This document shows, one piece after another, positions 1 to 5,537 of a stretch of 32,251 bases of DNA. Under the pieces are notes generated by a model. It saw nothing but the letters and a program-made list of their open reading frames with translations, ran no database searches and had not been told where the DNA came from. Origin of the DNA: an uncultured Ruminiclostridium sp. (GTDB lineage Bacteria; Bacillota; Clostridia; Oscillospirales; Acutalibacteraceae); contig CABUCM010000031.1 in assembly GCA_902490005.1 (NCBI GenBank), forward strand, positions 1 through 32,251, read 5' to 3'. The translations under genes and the position numbers were made by a program. Every line of letters begins with the position of its first letter. The first letter of the stretch is position 1.

Positions 1-46
1 AGAAAAGTTTCTCAGCAAGCATAGGAACGGGGTACCCTTTCCGTAA
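1..46 (+). CDS. C-terminal tail of an unidentified gene (partial)
   Basis: A reading frame beginning at base 2 runs to a TAA at 44-46, encoding the tail EKFLSKHRNGVPFP. A strong terminator hairpin starts right at the stop, which is why I prefer this frame to another that stops at 22-24. The gene lies upstream of the window and would belong to the same mobile element. Fourteen residues are too few to name a family. Confidence 0.3.
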   Translation, partial: EKFLSKHRNGVPFP

Positions 47-85
47 AATCGTCCGTTTTCTGTCTGCCGACAGCGGGCGATTTTT
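45..85 (+). terminator. Rho-independent terminator
   Basis: The outer stem pairs 45-55 with 74-84 (AAAATCGTCCG with CGGGCGATTTT, one G-T pair). An inner stem pairs CTGTC (60-64) with GACAG (69-73), and a T run closes the structure. It directly follows the stop codon at 44-46. Confidence 0.75.
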
Positions 86-126
86 GCTTGTTGGGAAGTT
101 TCCCAAACCCTCTCAATTTTTCTTTC

Positions 127-206
127 ACTACCTACTACACCGGACAGGGCGATTTTGCCAAAGATTTTGAAAAAAATTTTTTAAATTACTTACTACGGAG
201 AACAGG
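127..206. repeat. Imperfect 22-bp direct repeat pair in a gene-free stretch
   Basis: Copies at 127-148 and 185-206 share 16 of 22 positions, both containing TACTAC and ending ACAGG. They are 58 bp apart and flank an A/T-only run around 166-186. The stretch from 86 to 350 shows no convincing gene; these copies are the only structure I see there. The role is unknown; a protein-binding pair near the element's cargo junction is possible. Confidence 0.4.
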
Positions 207-350
207 TCAAAAATATCAAAGAGCGCGAAAAAATCAAGATTGATATAGGATTAAGAATGTGCTAAACTGTATTTGCCTTAGATTATTGTGTCAGACAGAA
301 AGAAGTGGTTTTGTATGTGTATTAACACCCAAAAGAGAAACAAAGCTTTT

Positions 351-426
351 CTCCATGCAAAGCCAGTAGATTGCGACGGTTGCATGGAGTAAAAAATAGT
401 CGCAAAATAAAAATGCTGGCTTTGCA
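351..426 (+). promoter_or_regulatory. Overlapping, mutually exclusive inverted repeats in a leader
   Basis: Three perfect inverted repeats interlock. Stem A pairs CTCCATGCAA (351-360) with TTGCATGGAG (380-389). Stem B pairs TGCAAAGCCAG (356-366) with CTGGCTTTGCA (416-426). Stem C pairs TTGCGAC (371-377) with GTCGCAA (399-405). B and C nest inside one long hairpin, whereas A shares bases with B and excludes it. The block ends about 17 bases before the ribosome binding site of the gene at 458. This geometry fits a switchable RNA leader or overlapping operators; which one is not decidable from sequence. Confidence 0.5.
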
Positions 427-457
427 ACTTGACTATCACATCAAGGAGGAAGCCCGC

Positions 458-721
458 ATGAAATATCTTAATGCACAAGTTATTCTTCCGGACGCATTGG
501 TAAAAGAGTTGCAAACTTATGTTCAAGGCGGATATATCTACGTTCCTATCGAACAGGAACAACAAAAACGTTGGGGAGAAGTTTCTGGCTATCGTCAAGA
601 ATTAGCGCAACGCAATCAGCGGATAAAAGAGGAATATCAAAGCGGTATTTCTATGGAGTGTCTGTCTGAAAAATATTGCTTGTCTTTATATGCTGTTCGG
701 AAAATCATATATCAAAAGTAA
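458..721 (+). CDS. CD3324-like small protein
   Basis: The product is 87 residues starting MKYLNAQVILPD. An ATG at 458 sits 7 bases after the strong ribosome binding site AAGGAGGA (443-450), so I use it rather than the longer upstream frame, which would run through the leader repeats. The N-terminal half (about 1-35) resembles short proteins annotated as CD3324 family in mobile elements of Clostridia. The C-terminal half (about 40-87) is charged and ends in a segment that looks like a small helix-turn-helix (SMECLSEKYCLSLYAVRKII), so DNA binding is a reasonable inference. A terminator follows at 727-757, making it a single-gene unit. The function is unknown, and family assignment is from memory of similar proteins. 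Confidence 0.7.
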   Translation: MKYLNAQVILPDALVKELQTYVQGGYIYVPIEQEQQKRWGEVSGYRQELAQRNQRIKEEYQSGISMECLSEKYCLSLYAVRKIIYQK

Positions 722-726
722 CCGTA

Positions 727-757
727 AGGGGCTGCCAAATGCAGCCTCTTATTTTAT
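727..757 (+). terminator. Rho-independent terminator
   Basis: AGGGGCTGC (727-735) pairs with GCAGCCTCT (741-749) apart from one G-T pair, across a 5-base loop. A T-rich tail (750-757) follows. It lies 5 bases past the stop of the gene at 458-721. Confidence 0.75.
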
Positions 758-854
758 ACCAATCATTTCGGTATCGTACAGTATATAGAATGTCCATCTG
801 AACGGCTGTAAAATAAAAACGAAGCATACAAAGATTTTATGAAAGGTGGCTACT

Positions 855-1559
855 ATGTGTACCAGATTCGTTTATCGCGGAAGCGACATAATAACAGGCT
901 TTAATTTTGACATTGACCTTTCTGTATGGACGCATAAAGTAATAAAAGAAAAAGAGTGTTTCTATATTGGAATTTTGCGACCGGACGGAATTTATCATTC
1001 TTATCATGGGGTAAATCAAAACGGAAATGCAGGAACGCTGTTATATGTGCATGGCAATTCTGCCGGAGCATATCAAAGCGGCAGTACCTGTATGACGATT
1101 GCCGATTTGACAGAGCAGTTTATCAAAGCTCAGATTTCCTTTGATGAGGTTCTTCAAATTGTTAAATCAAAGAAAATTGTTTATGCGCCGGACGCGACCA
1201 TGCAAGCAATGTTGTCTGATGTGCATGGACGCACTTTAGTAATTGAACCGGGAATTGGTTACAGGGAAGAACAGAGTAAGTATTCCTTAATAACGAATTA
1301 TTCTTTGATGAAGCCAGAAAGTACGAGAGATTTCATTGTGTCGGGTGACGACAGATATGAACGGGCTTTGCAGTTATTAGATAACTGTAAAAATGAATTT
1401 TCAGTTCCCGACGCATTTACATTACTTCATACTGTTCGGCAAGTGGGCATATGGGCGACCAGAGTTTCGTTTGTTTACTCCGTAAACGAACATACAGTGT
1501 ACTATGCGAAAAATAATCGCTTTGAGCATATCAGAAAATTCATTTTTCCGTTTGTCTAA
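855..1559 (+). CDS. Linear amide C-N hydrolase, choloylglycine-hydrolase-like (Ntn hydrolase)
   Basis: The product is 234 residues. I start at ATG 855, not the in-frame GTG at 846, because this puts cysteine at position 2 (MCTRF). Family members expose Cys2 as the catalytic N-terminal nucleophile after Met removal. The ribosome binding site GAAAGGTGG sits just upstream. The segment TGFNFD matches the usual early glycine/asparagine/aspartate region, with Asp at about 19. Asn in NYSLM (about 148) and Arg in the WATRVSF segment are plausible catalytic positions. Bile salt hydrolases are usually over 300 residues, so this belongs to a shorter branch; the substrate (bile salt, penicillin, N-acyl amino acid) is unknown. 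It lies 16 bases before the acetyltransferase gene and is probably co-transcribed with it. Confidence 0.75.
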   Translation: MCTRFVYRGSDIITGFNFDIDLSVWTHKVIKEKECFYIGILRPDGIYHSYHGVNQNGNAGTLLYVHGNSAGAYQSGSTCMTIADLTEQFIKAQISFDEVLQIVKSKKIVYAPDATMQAMLSDVHGRTLVIEPGIGYREEQSKYSLITNYSLMKPESTRDFIVSGDDRYERALQLLDNCKNEFSVPDAFTLLHTVRQVGIWATRVSFVYSVNEHTVYYAKNNRFEHIRKFIFPFV

Positions 1560-1575
1560 CAAGAAAGGAGCAGTT

Positions 1576-2196
1576 ATGCTACAGAAAGTTTATCCACGTT
1601 CAAAGGACAAAGAAACAGTCTATTTAAAAAGTGTTATCAGCAATCCCAATATCATAATTGGTGATTACACAATGTATAACGATTTTGTCAGAGAGCCAAA
1701 GGATTTTGAGAAGAATAACGTTTTATACCAGTACCCAATCAACCAGGATAAGTTGATAATTGGTAAGTTTTGTTCGATTGCCTGCGGAGCAAAATTTATA
1801 TTCAATAGTGCAAATCACAGCTTATCTTCGCTTTCTACCTATCCATTCCCCATATTTTTTGAAGAATGGAATTTAGATGTGAAGGATATTACAAAAGCGT
1901 GGGATAACAAAGGCAATATTATTATCGGAAATGATGTTTGGATTGGTTATGAAGCAGTTATTTTAGCAGGTGTTACGATTGGGGACGGTGCTGTTATCGG
2001 AACCCGCGCCGTTGTTACTAAAGACGTTCCCCCATATACAATCGTCGGCGGTGTTCCGGCAAAGCCTATAAGAAAACGGTTTACCCAAGAAACGATTGAT
2101 TTTCTGCTTAAAATAAAGTGGTGGAATTGGTCAGAAGAACGTATCAGACAGCATATAACCGATATACAGTCAGGAAATATTGAACATTTGCGTTAA
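1576..2196 (+). CDS. CatB/Vat-type xenobiotic O-acetyltransferase (left-handed beta-helix)
   Basis: The product is 206 residues, normal for the Vat/CatB family (about 205-220). I start at ATG 1576 behind AAAGGAG. Hexapeptide-repeat signatures appear as IIIGDYTMY (about 26-34), LIIGKFCSIACGAKF, IIIGNDVWIGYEAVILAGV (about 115-133) and IGDGAVIGTRAVV. His81 in the segment NSANHSLSS matches the catalytic His of streptogramin and chloramphenicol acetyltransferases. The C-terminal IKWWNW is a family hallmark. The known family transfers acetyl from acetyl-CoA to hydroxyl groups of drugs such as streptogramin A or chloramphenicol. Substrate cannot be read from sequence, so a resistance role is an inference. 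It is element cargo in AT-rich DNA. Confidence 0.85.
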   Translation: MLQKVYPRSKDKETVYLKSVISNPNIIIGDYTMYNDFVREPKDFEKNNVLYQYPINQDKLIIGKFCSIACGAKFIFNSANHSLSSLSTYPFPIFFEEWNLDVKDITKAWDNKGNIIIGNDVWIGYEAVILAGVTIGDGAVIGTRAVVTKDVPPYTIVGGVPAKPIRKRFTQETIDFLLKIKWWNWSEERIRQHITDIQSGNIEHLR

Positions 2197-2204
2197 AGTG
2201 CCGC

Positions 2205-2232
2205 ACGACGGCAAAAGAAAAAAAGCCGTCGT
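2205..2232 (+). repeat. Short inverted repeat after the acetyltransferase gene
   Basis: ACGACGGC (2205-2212) pairs with GCCGTCGT (2225-2232) across an A-rich 12-base loop. No T run follows on the plus strand, so it may be a weak terminator or an mRNA-stabilising hairpin. Confidence 0.4.
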
Positions 2233-2345
2233 ACAGCATAATTCCTCATGCACAAAAATCTTTCATGGACGGCTTTGAAATATGGAGCCGCCCATTTCTA
2301 TTATGTCAGCAAAAATGTCCATGGCGGTATTAAGGAGGTATCGCC

Positions 2346-2438
2346 ATGATTCTATCGGTTAATAGGCAATTATTAAAAAAATCCCGTTTCATGCAACAGA
2401 GTATTCCGCCCAAGAGTATGAACTGTCTGCTCATTTAG
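2346..2438 (+). CDS. Possible 30-aa leader peptide or truncated small protein
   Basis: An ATG at 2346 lies 5 bases after a very strong ribosome binding site (AAGGAGGT, 2332-2339) and opens a 30-codon frame starting MILSVNRQLLKKSRF and ending at TAG 2436-2438. The peptide is basic and matches no family I recognise. A hairpin at 2463-2499 and the Orf7-like gene follow, an order reminiscent of leader-peptide control in Tn916-type elements. It could instead be the surviving start of a longer gene whose frame has broken. The strong Shine-Dalgarno site is the only solid support. Confidence 0.4.
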   Translation: MILSVNRQLLKKSRFMQQSIPPKSMNCLLI

Positions 2439-2462
2439 TATGTCATAATAACTCATGTTCTT

Positions 2463-2499
2463 CAAACGCTCATGCGGTCTTATTCTGCGTGGGCGTTTG
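2463..2499 (+). promoter_or_regulatory. Hairpin upstream of the Orf7-like gene
   Basis: CAAACGCTCATGC (2463-2475) pairs along 13 positions with GCGTGGGCGTTTG (2487-2499), two of them G-T, with an 11-base loop. It lies 42 bases before the Orf7-like start. It may be an attenuator or weak terminator after the short frame at 2346; the following T run is poor. Confidence 0.5.
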
Positions 2500-2541
2500 T
2501 TGTAATAGCCCCCTACTGGGAAGAAAGGGGGTGATGAAAAA

Positions 2542-2979
2542 ATGAGATATTCTGAACAATTCATGGAGCATATCGAATACGCTTTTGCCGCCTTCTGCAG
2601 AATCGTTCTCCGTAATGCCGCGCTCAACGCATATCGTGATTTTAAGCAAAAGAAGAAACGGGAAGTATCGCTTGACTATCTGATGTCCAAAACGTCTTTT
2701 GAACCATTTACAACGGATAATTATTTTGAGCAGTACAAGCCGACAACCTTTGTTGTAAAAGGTCAAAAAGTTACTGTTGTTAGTGAGCGATTAGCCGACG
2801 CATTATCCAAATTGTCGGAACAGCGTCGTACTGTCCTGTTGATGTATTTCTTTCTGGGCTATACTGATACAGAAGTCGGGAAAGAGTACGGACGGAGCAG
2901 AAGCACAGCTAACTACTGGAAATTATCGGCTTTAAAGAATTTAAGAAAGGAACTGGAGAAAACGAACTATGAGGAATAA
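2542..2979 (+). CDS. Tn916 Orf7-like sigma-70 region 4 protein
   Basis: The product is 145 residues. Start is ATG 2542 after GGGGG (2526-2530). Residues 88-140 form a sigma region 4-like helix-turn-helix: a LSEQRRTVLLMYFFLGYTD helix followed by EVGKEYGRSRSTANYWK. The N-terminal part resembles the compact sigma-like proteins that precede orf8, xis and int in Tn916-family conjugative elements. By analogy it would help control transcription of recombination and transfer genes. Its 3' end overlaps the next start by 11 bases, indicating translational coupling. It marks this region as conjugative-element DNA, although the recombinase genes expected downstream are missing. Confidence 0.8.
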   Translation: MRYSEQFMEHIEYAFAAFCRIVLRNAALNAYRDFKQKKKREVSLDYLMSKTSFEPFTTDNYFEQYKPTTFVVKGQKVTVVSERLADALSKLSEQRRTVLLMYFFLGYTDTEVGKEYGRSRSTANYWKLSALKNLRKELEKTNYEE

Positions 2980-3172
2980 TAAGCATATCCCCTTTGAAGT
3001 CATTGAAAAAGCGGTTGCCGGGGAGCCGAAAGCGATAGACGCAGTATTACGGCATTACACCGGATACATCAAATATCTGTCTACTTATCAAGGACATATC
3101 AACGACGATATTCAAGACCGTCTGAAAGCACAGCTTATCAAAGCTATCCTGCAATTTCGTTTTGACAGGTAG
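2969..3172 (+). CDS. Tn916 Orf8-like helix-turn-helix protein
   Basis: The product is 67 residues, starting MRNNKHIPFEVIEKAVAGEP. It overlaps the end of the Orf7-like gene by 11 bases, as in Tn916-family elements. The segment with FEVIEKAVAGEPKAIDAVLRH resembles the N-terminal helix-turn-helix of Orf8-type proteins; the C-terminal part is a short helix (QDRLKAQLIKAILQFRFDR). Tn916 Orf8 is of similar size. It probably acts together with the Orf7-like protein as an element regulator. In intact elements xis and int follow, but here the plus strand has no gene until 5197. Confidence 0.75.
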   Translation: MRNNKHIPFEVIEKAVAGEPKAIDAVLRHYTGYIKYLSTYQGHINDDIQDRLKAQLIKAILQFRFDR

Positions 3173-3196
3173 GGAGTAGCAGTAGCAGAGCCAGAA

Positions 3197-3243
3197 AAAG
3201 CCGTCAAGGATAAAATGCACGCTTGCACGTCCTTGACGGCTTT
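3197..3243 (+). terminator. Perfect 14-bp inverted repeat after orf8 (terminator-like)
   Basis: AAAGCCGTCAAGGA (3197-3210) pairs perfectly with TCCTTGACGGCTTT (3230-3243). The 19-base loop holds a small inner TGCA repeat. The T run after it is short, so termination strength is uncertain. It lies 25 bases past the Orf8-like stop. Confidence 0.6.
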
Positions 3244-3269
3244 CCCTGTCTTTGCTGTTGGGCGGCTAA

Positions 3270-3302
3270 GAGAGCGCAATCGGATAAACCGCTTACGCTC
3301 TC
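3270..3302. repeat. 7-bp inverted repeat GAGAGCG/CGCTCTC
   Basis: GAGAGCG (3270-3276) pairs with CGCTCTC (3296-3302) across 19 bases. It sits between the terminator-like hairpin and the 14-bp repeat pair in the stretch where xis would be expected. It may be part of a recombination or replication site. Confidence 0.35.
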
Positions 3303-3317
3303 AATCCATTATGGAAT

Positions 3318-3428
3318 GTTACGCAGTAGAGGTTGATTTCCCCTTGATTTATGCGGTTTGCAAGGTGTATTCATAGGGGAATAAGGGATTTATACTCATA
3401 CCCTCAAATGGCGGCTCTACTGCGTAAC
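3318..3428. repeat. Perfect 14-bp inverted repeat pair around an 83-bp core
   Basis: GTTACGCAGTAGAG (3318-3331) is the exact reverse complement of CTCTACTGCGTAAC (3415-3428). The AT-rich core between them has no gene. The position, downstream of orf8 where xis and int normally begin, suggests recombinase-accessory binding sites or a remnant of the element's end. I see no matching copy near 5.4 kb, so it is not demonstrated to be an attachment site. Confidence 0.5.
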
Positions 3429-3457
3429 GGATATAAAAAATAGGTATAGTGGGTTAA

Positions 3458-4705
3458 TCATTGATACAATCCTTGTATATTCCAAGGCATTAAAATCCAT
3501 TTTCCATTATTTCTCCAAGGAACTGCAATATGCTCAGTAATGCTTTCATAAACACAACCAAAAGTTAAAATAGCTTCTTTTTTACAATTATTGATTGTCC
3601 ATAATACTTTGACTTCTACTTTAGATAATGCACAAGCACGTTCTTCAATTTCAATAATTTCAAAAGTATCAAATATTTTGTTTTCAAACAATTTCCTGCA
3701 TTCACCAGCTCTTTTTCCATCTGATAAGTTTGTCGGAAATAATTTTTGTAAATGTATTGACAATTTTCCGTAGTTTTTATTCTTCCACGCAGATAACATT
3801 TCAATAACTTCAGCAATGTACGGATATTCAGTATAATCCCCTGCTGTTCCAGAAGACGGAATATCTTTGCCTACAATAACTGTTCGTTTTTTCCACGAAG
3901 AAATTTCATCTCGAATTTGTTTGTTTTCCTTTAAGCACGCTAAGGACTCTCTTATAGGGGGTGGATTAACCGACTTTTCATACTTCTCTTTTCTTGTTTC
4001 TTCGCTATTCTTCATTTTCATCCAATCGGCTACAGCAAACATAAGGGATACACATTTGCATGATACATATTCATTTGCGTAATTCAAGTCGCGACCATGT
4101 AAAATTCCATTCCGATAGGGAAGCGTAATTACTTCTGTATTTGTTTTTGTACGTTTTTGGTTAAATATGCCCTTTAACTTTGTTAATCCATCACTACATC
4201 CTACCAAGCAATCCCATGCGTCAATAGATGTACCTTCTGCAAAAAAACCTTTGCTTTTGGTAAAATCATTTACTGCACCATCTACTATAATCAACCCAAG
4301 CGGGACACTTGCATAATAACGTTCTGCAAAATGGTCTTCAAAAAAACGTTGTATTAAATTATCTCTTACAGCAAATGCTTCTGAACTATGTTTTATCCAA
4401 TGAATGAGTTTACTCACATCTGATTTATAGTAATTGATTAAAATCTGTTCTGCTGCTTCTAATCCATTTGTTTCAAATTCTGCATTTGCACTTTCCATAA
4501 GGGAAAAATTCATACTATCATATGCACACCAACCTTGAGAGGAAAATCTATCATTGAAAGCAGTTGTTTGAACAATCATATTCTCAAGTTGCTTTTCCAT
4601 ATCTTTTAACTGTTTCCTCTGTTCGGGTTTTAAGAAAATTGATATAAGTTTCATTGCTTTTATATCAGTCTGTAATTTATTTAGTGAAACAAGATTATTG
4701 TCCAT
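3458..4705 (-). CDS. Unrecognised 415-aa protein with a HEPN-like R-x4-H motif, possible defence gene
   Basis: The product is 415 residues with no signal peptide or clear membrane segment. Start is the ATG at 4705 behind GGGTGGTGG. The N-terminal 50 residues are a charged helix, likely coiled coil. The middle (about 85-230) is helical and ends with PYRNGILHGRD, in which Arg198 and His203 form an R-x4-H motif of the kind found at the active site of HEPN-domain RNases. The following helix is cysteine-containing. The C-terminal third (about 280-415) looks like a separate alpha/beta domain. It is oriented against the conjugative-element genes and is AT-rich. Abortive-infection proteins often have this motif, but I do not recognise the full protein, so a defence role is an inference. 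Confidence 0.55.
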   Translation of the reverse strand: MDNNLVSLNKLQTDIKAMKLISIFLKPEQRKQLKDMEKQLENMIVQTTAFNDRFSSQGWCAYDSMNFSLMESANAEFETNGLEAAEQILINYYKSDVSKLIHWIKHSSEAFAVRDNLIQRFFEDHFAERYYASVPLGLIIVDGAVNDFTKSKGFFAEGTSIDAWDCLVGCSDGLTKLKGIFNQKRTKTNTEVITLPYRNGILHGRDLNYANEYVSCKCVSLMFAVADWMKMKNSEETRKEKYEKSVNPPPIRESLACLKENKQIRDEISSWKKRTVIVGKDIPSSGTAGDYTEYPYIAEVIEMLSAWKNKNYGKLSIHLQKLFPTNLSDGKRAGECRKLFENKIFDTFEIIEIEERACALSKVEVKVLWTINNCKKEAILTFGCVYESITEHIAVPWRNNGKWILMPWNIQGLYQ

Positions 4706-4748
4706 TTTAATTCCACCACCCTTATAAGTTTATCTTATCATAACATAA

Positions 4749-4783
4749 AACAACTCCGAATGCTATTAACATTCGGAGTTGTT
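4749..4783 (-). terminator. Perfect 14-bp-stem terminator
   Basis: AACAACTCCGAATG (4749-4762) and CATTCGGAGTTGTT (4770-4783) pair perfectly across a 7-base loop. On the minus strand the stem is followed by TTTTATG, so it likely ends transcription of the small Cys-rich gene at 4865-5056. It sits 43 bases before the start of the 415-aa gene, so that gene's own promoter would have to be very close. Confidence 0.7.
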
Positions 4784-4864
4784 GCACCCTGTTTGTCAGC
4801 CGTTAAGATTAGTTTGTTTCCAAAACTTCCTTATCGGCATTCAGCTAATAGTTGCCTCTTTTTT

Positions 4865-5056
4865 TTATTGTTCTTCACGTTTGGTGTATCCGGATTCATA
4901 GCAATCTAAAATTTTTTGCCGGCGCCGCTTCAGAATCCCTTCCTCGATTTCAACATAGATACAATCTTGACATTGGCCCTGGATATCCAATAAAATTTTA
5001 GTCAGAACGCAATGTCTATCGGACCAATAAATACAAAAGTAATTACCGCATTCTAT
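4865..5056 (-). pseudogene. Small Cys-rich protein with ATA in place of the expected start codon
   Basis: On the minus strand an open frame encodes 63 residues beginning at ATA: IECGNYFCIYWSDRHC, then a middle with CQDCIYVEIEEG, then a basic tail ending KREEQ. Six cysteines, two of them as C-x2-C, resemble short metal- or redox-binding proteins of Clostridia that start MEC. GAGGG lies 8 bases before the ATA, exactly where a ribosome binding site would be. Upstream in frame is a TAG, with no ATG, GTG or TTG between. Either the start codon has mutated (ATG to ATA) and the gene is dead, or translation begins at a non-standard codon. The body is intact and is followed by the terminator at 4749-4783. 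Confidence 0.5.
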
Positions 5057-5113
5057 TTCTGCCGCCCTCTAAATAATCGTTAAAGCAATGATGTTTTATC
5101 AGATGTCGCTATA

Positions 5114-5169
5114 AATATCAAGTAGCCGAAGTAAGTTCTCTTTTCATTTTCCTATACTAATATCAAGTA
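5114..5169. promoter_or_regulatory. Two exact copies of AATATCAAGTA, 45 bp apart
   Basis: AATATCAAGTA occurs at 5114-5124 and 5159-5169, each followed within four bases by CGA. Both lie in the gap between the Cys-rich gene (minus) and the XRE gene (plus). The first copy overlaps a possible minus-strand -35 (TTGATA, 5116-5121) with a 17-base spacer to TAAAAC. They are good candidates for operators of the adjacent XRE-type regulator. Confidence 0.5.
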
Positions 5170-5196
5170 ATCGATATAGGATAGGCGGGTGGTATA

Positions 5197-5439
5197 TTGT
5201 ATCTAAATGAAGCGGTAGCCAAACGGATCAAAGAGCTTTGTGAGGAACGCTCTATGACGCAATATGCCTTGTCTATGGCAAGCGGGGTCCCTCAATCCAC
5301 TTTAAGCACCATTATGAGCTGTTCCTATCCCAGCATGAAGCTTCGCGTTATTTATGAAATTTGCGAGGGGTTCGGGATTACTTTGGAAGAGTTTTTTCGT
5401 TCGCCTTTCTTTTTCCGGGAAAATCTTGAGGATACGTGA
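5197..5439 (+). CDS. Small XRE-family helix-turn-helix regulator
   Basis: The product is 80 residues. The start is TTG at 5197 behind GGCGGGTGG (5184-5192); no nearby ATG fits the domain. Residues 5-65 are a complete HTH_3 fold: AVAKRIKELCEERSMTQYAL, then the recognition-helix segment GVPQSTLSTIMS, then helices ending ITLEEFFR. It is a single-domain regulator of the type found next to toxins, phage and conjugative genes, but also in chromosomal Clostridia loci. Repeated AATATCAAGTA sites upstream suggest self-regulation and control of the divergent Cys-rich gene. It ends at the bidirectional terminator that marks the switch to GC-rich chromosome. Confidence 0.85.
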   Translation: MYLNEAVAKRIKELCEERSMTQYALSMASGVPQSTLSTIMSCSYPSMKLRVIYEICEGFGITLEEFFRSPFFFRENLEDT

Positions 5440-5475
5440 CGGGAAACAGATCCCGCGATGTTAACCGTTACAGAA

Positions 5476-5513
5476 AAAAGCCAAAGGCTGTTTTTTAGCA
5501 GCCTTTGGCTTTT
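5476..5513. terminator. Bidirectional terminator between XRE gene and serA
   Basis: AAAAGCCAAAGGCTG (5476-5490) pairs perfectly with CAGCCTTTGGCTTTT (5499-5513), a 15-bp stem with an 8-base loop. T runs exist on both strands, so it can end both the plus-strand regulator and the minus-strand serCA transcript. Confidence 0.85.
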
Positions 5514-5537
5514 CTAGTTTCAAATGTTCTGTACAGC

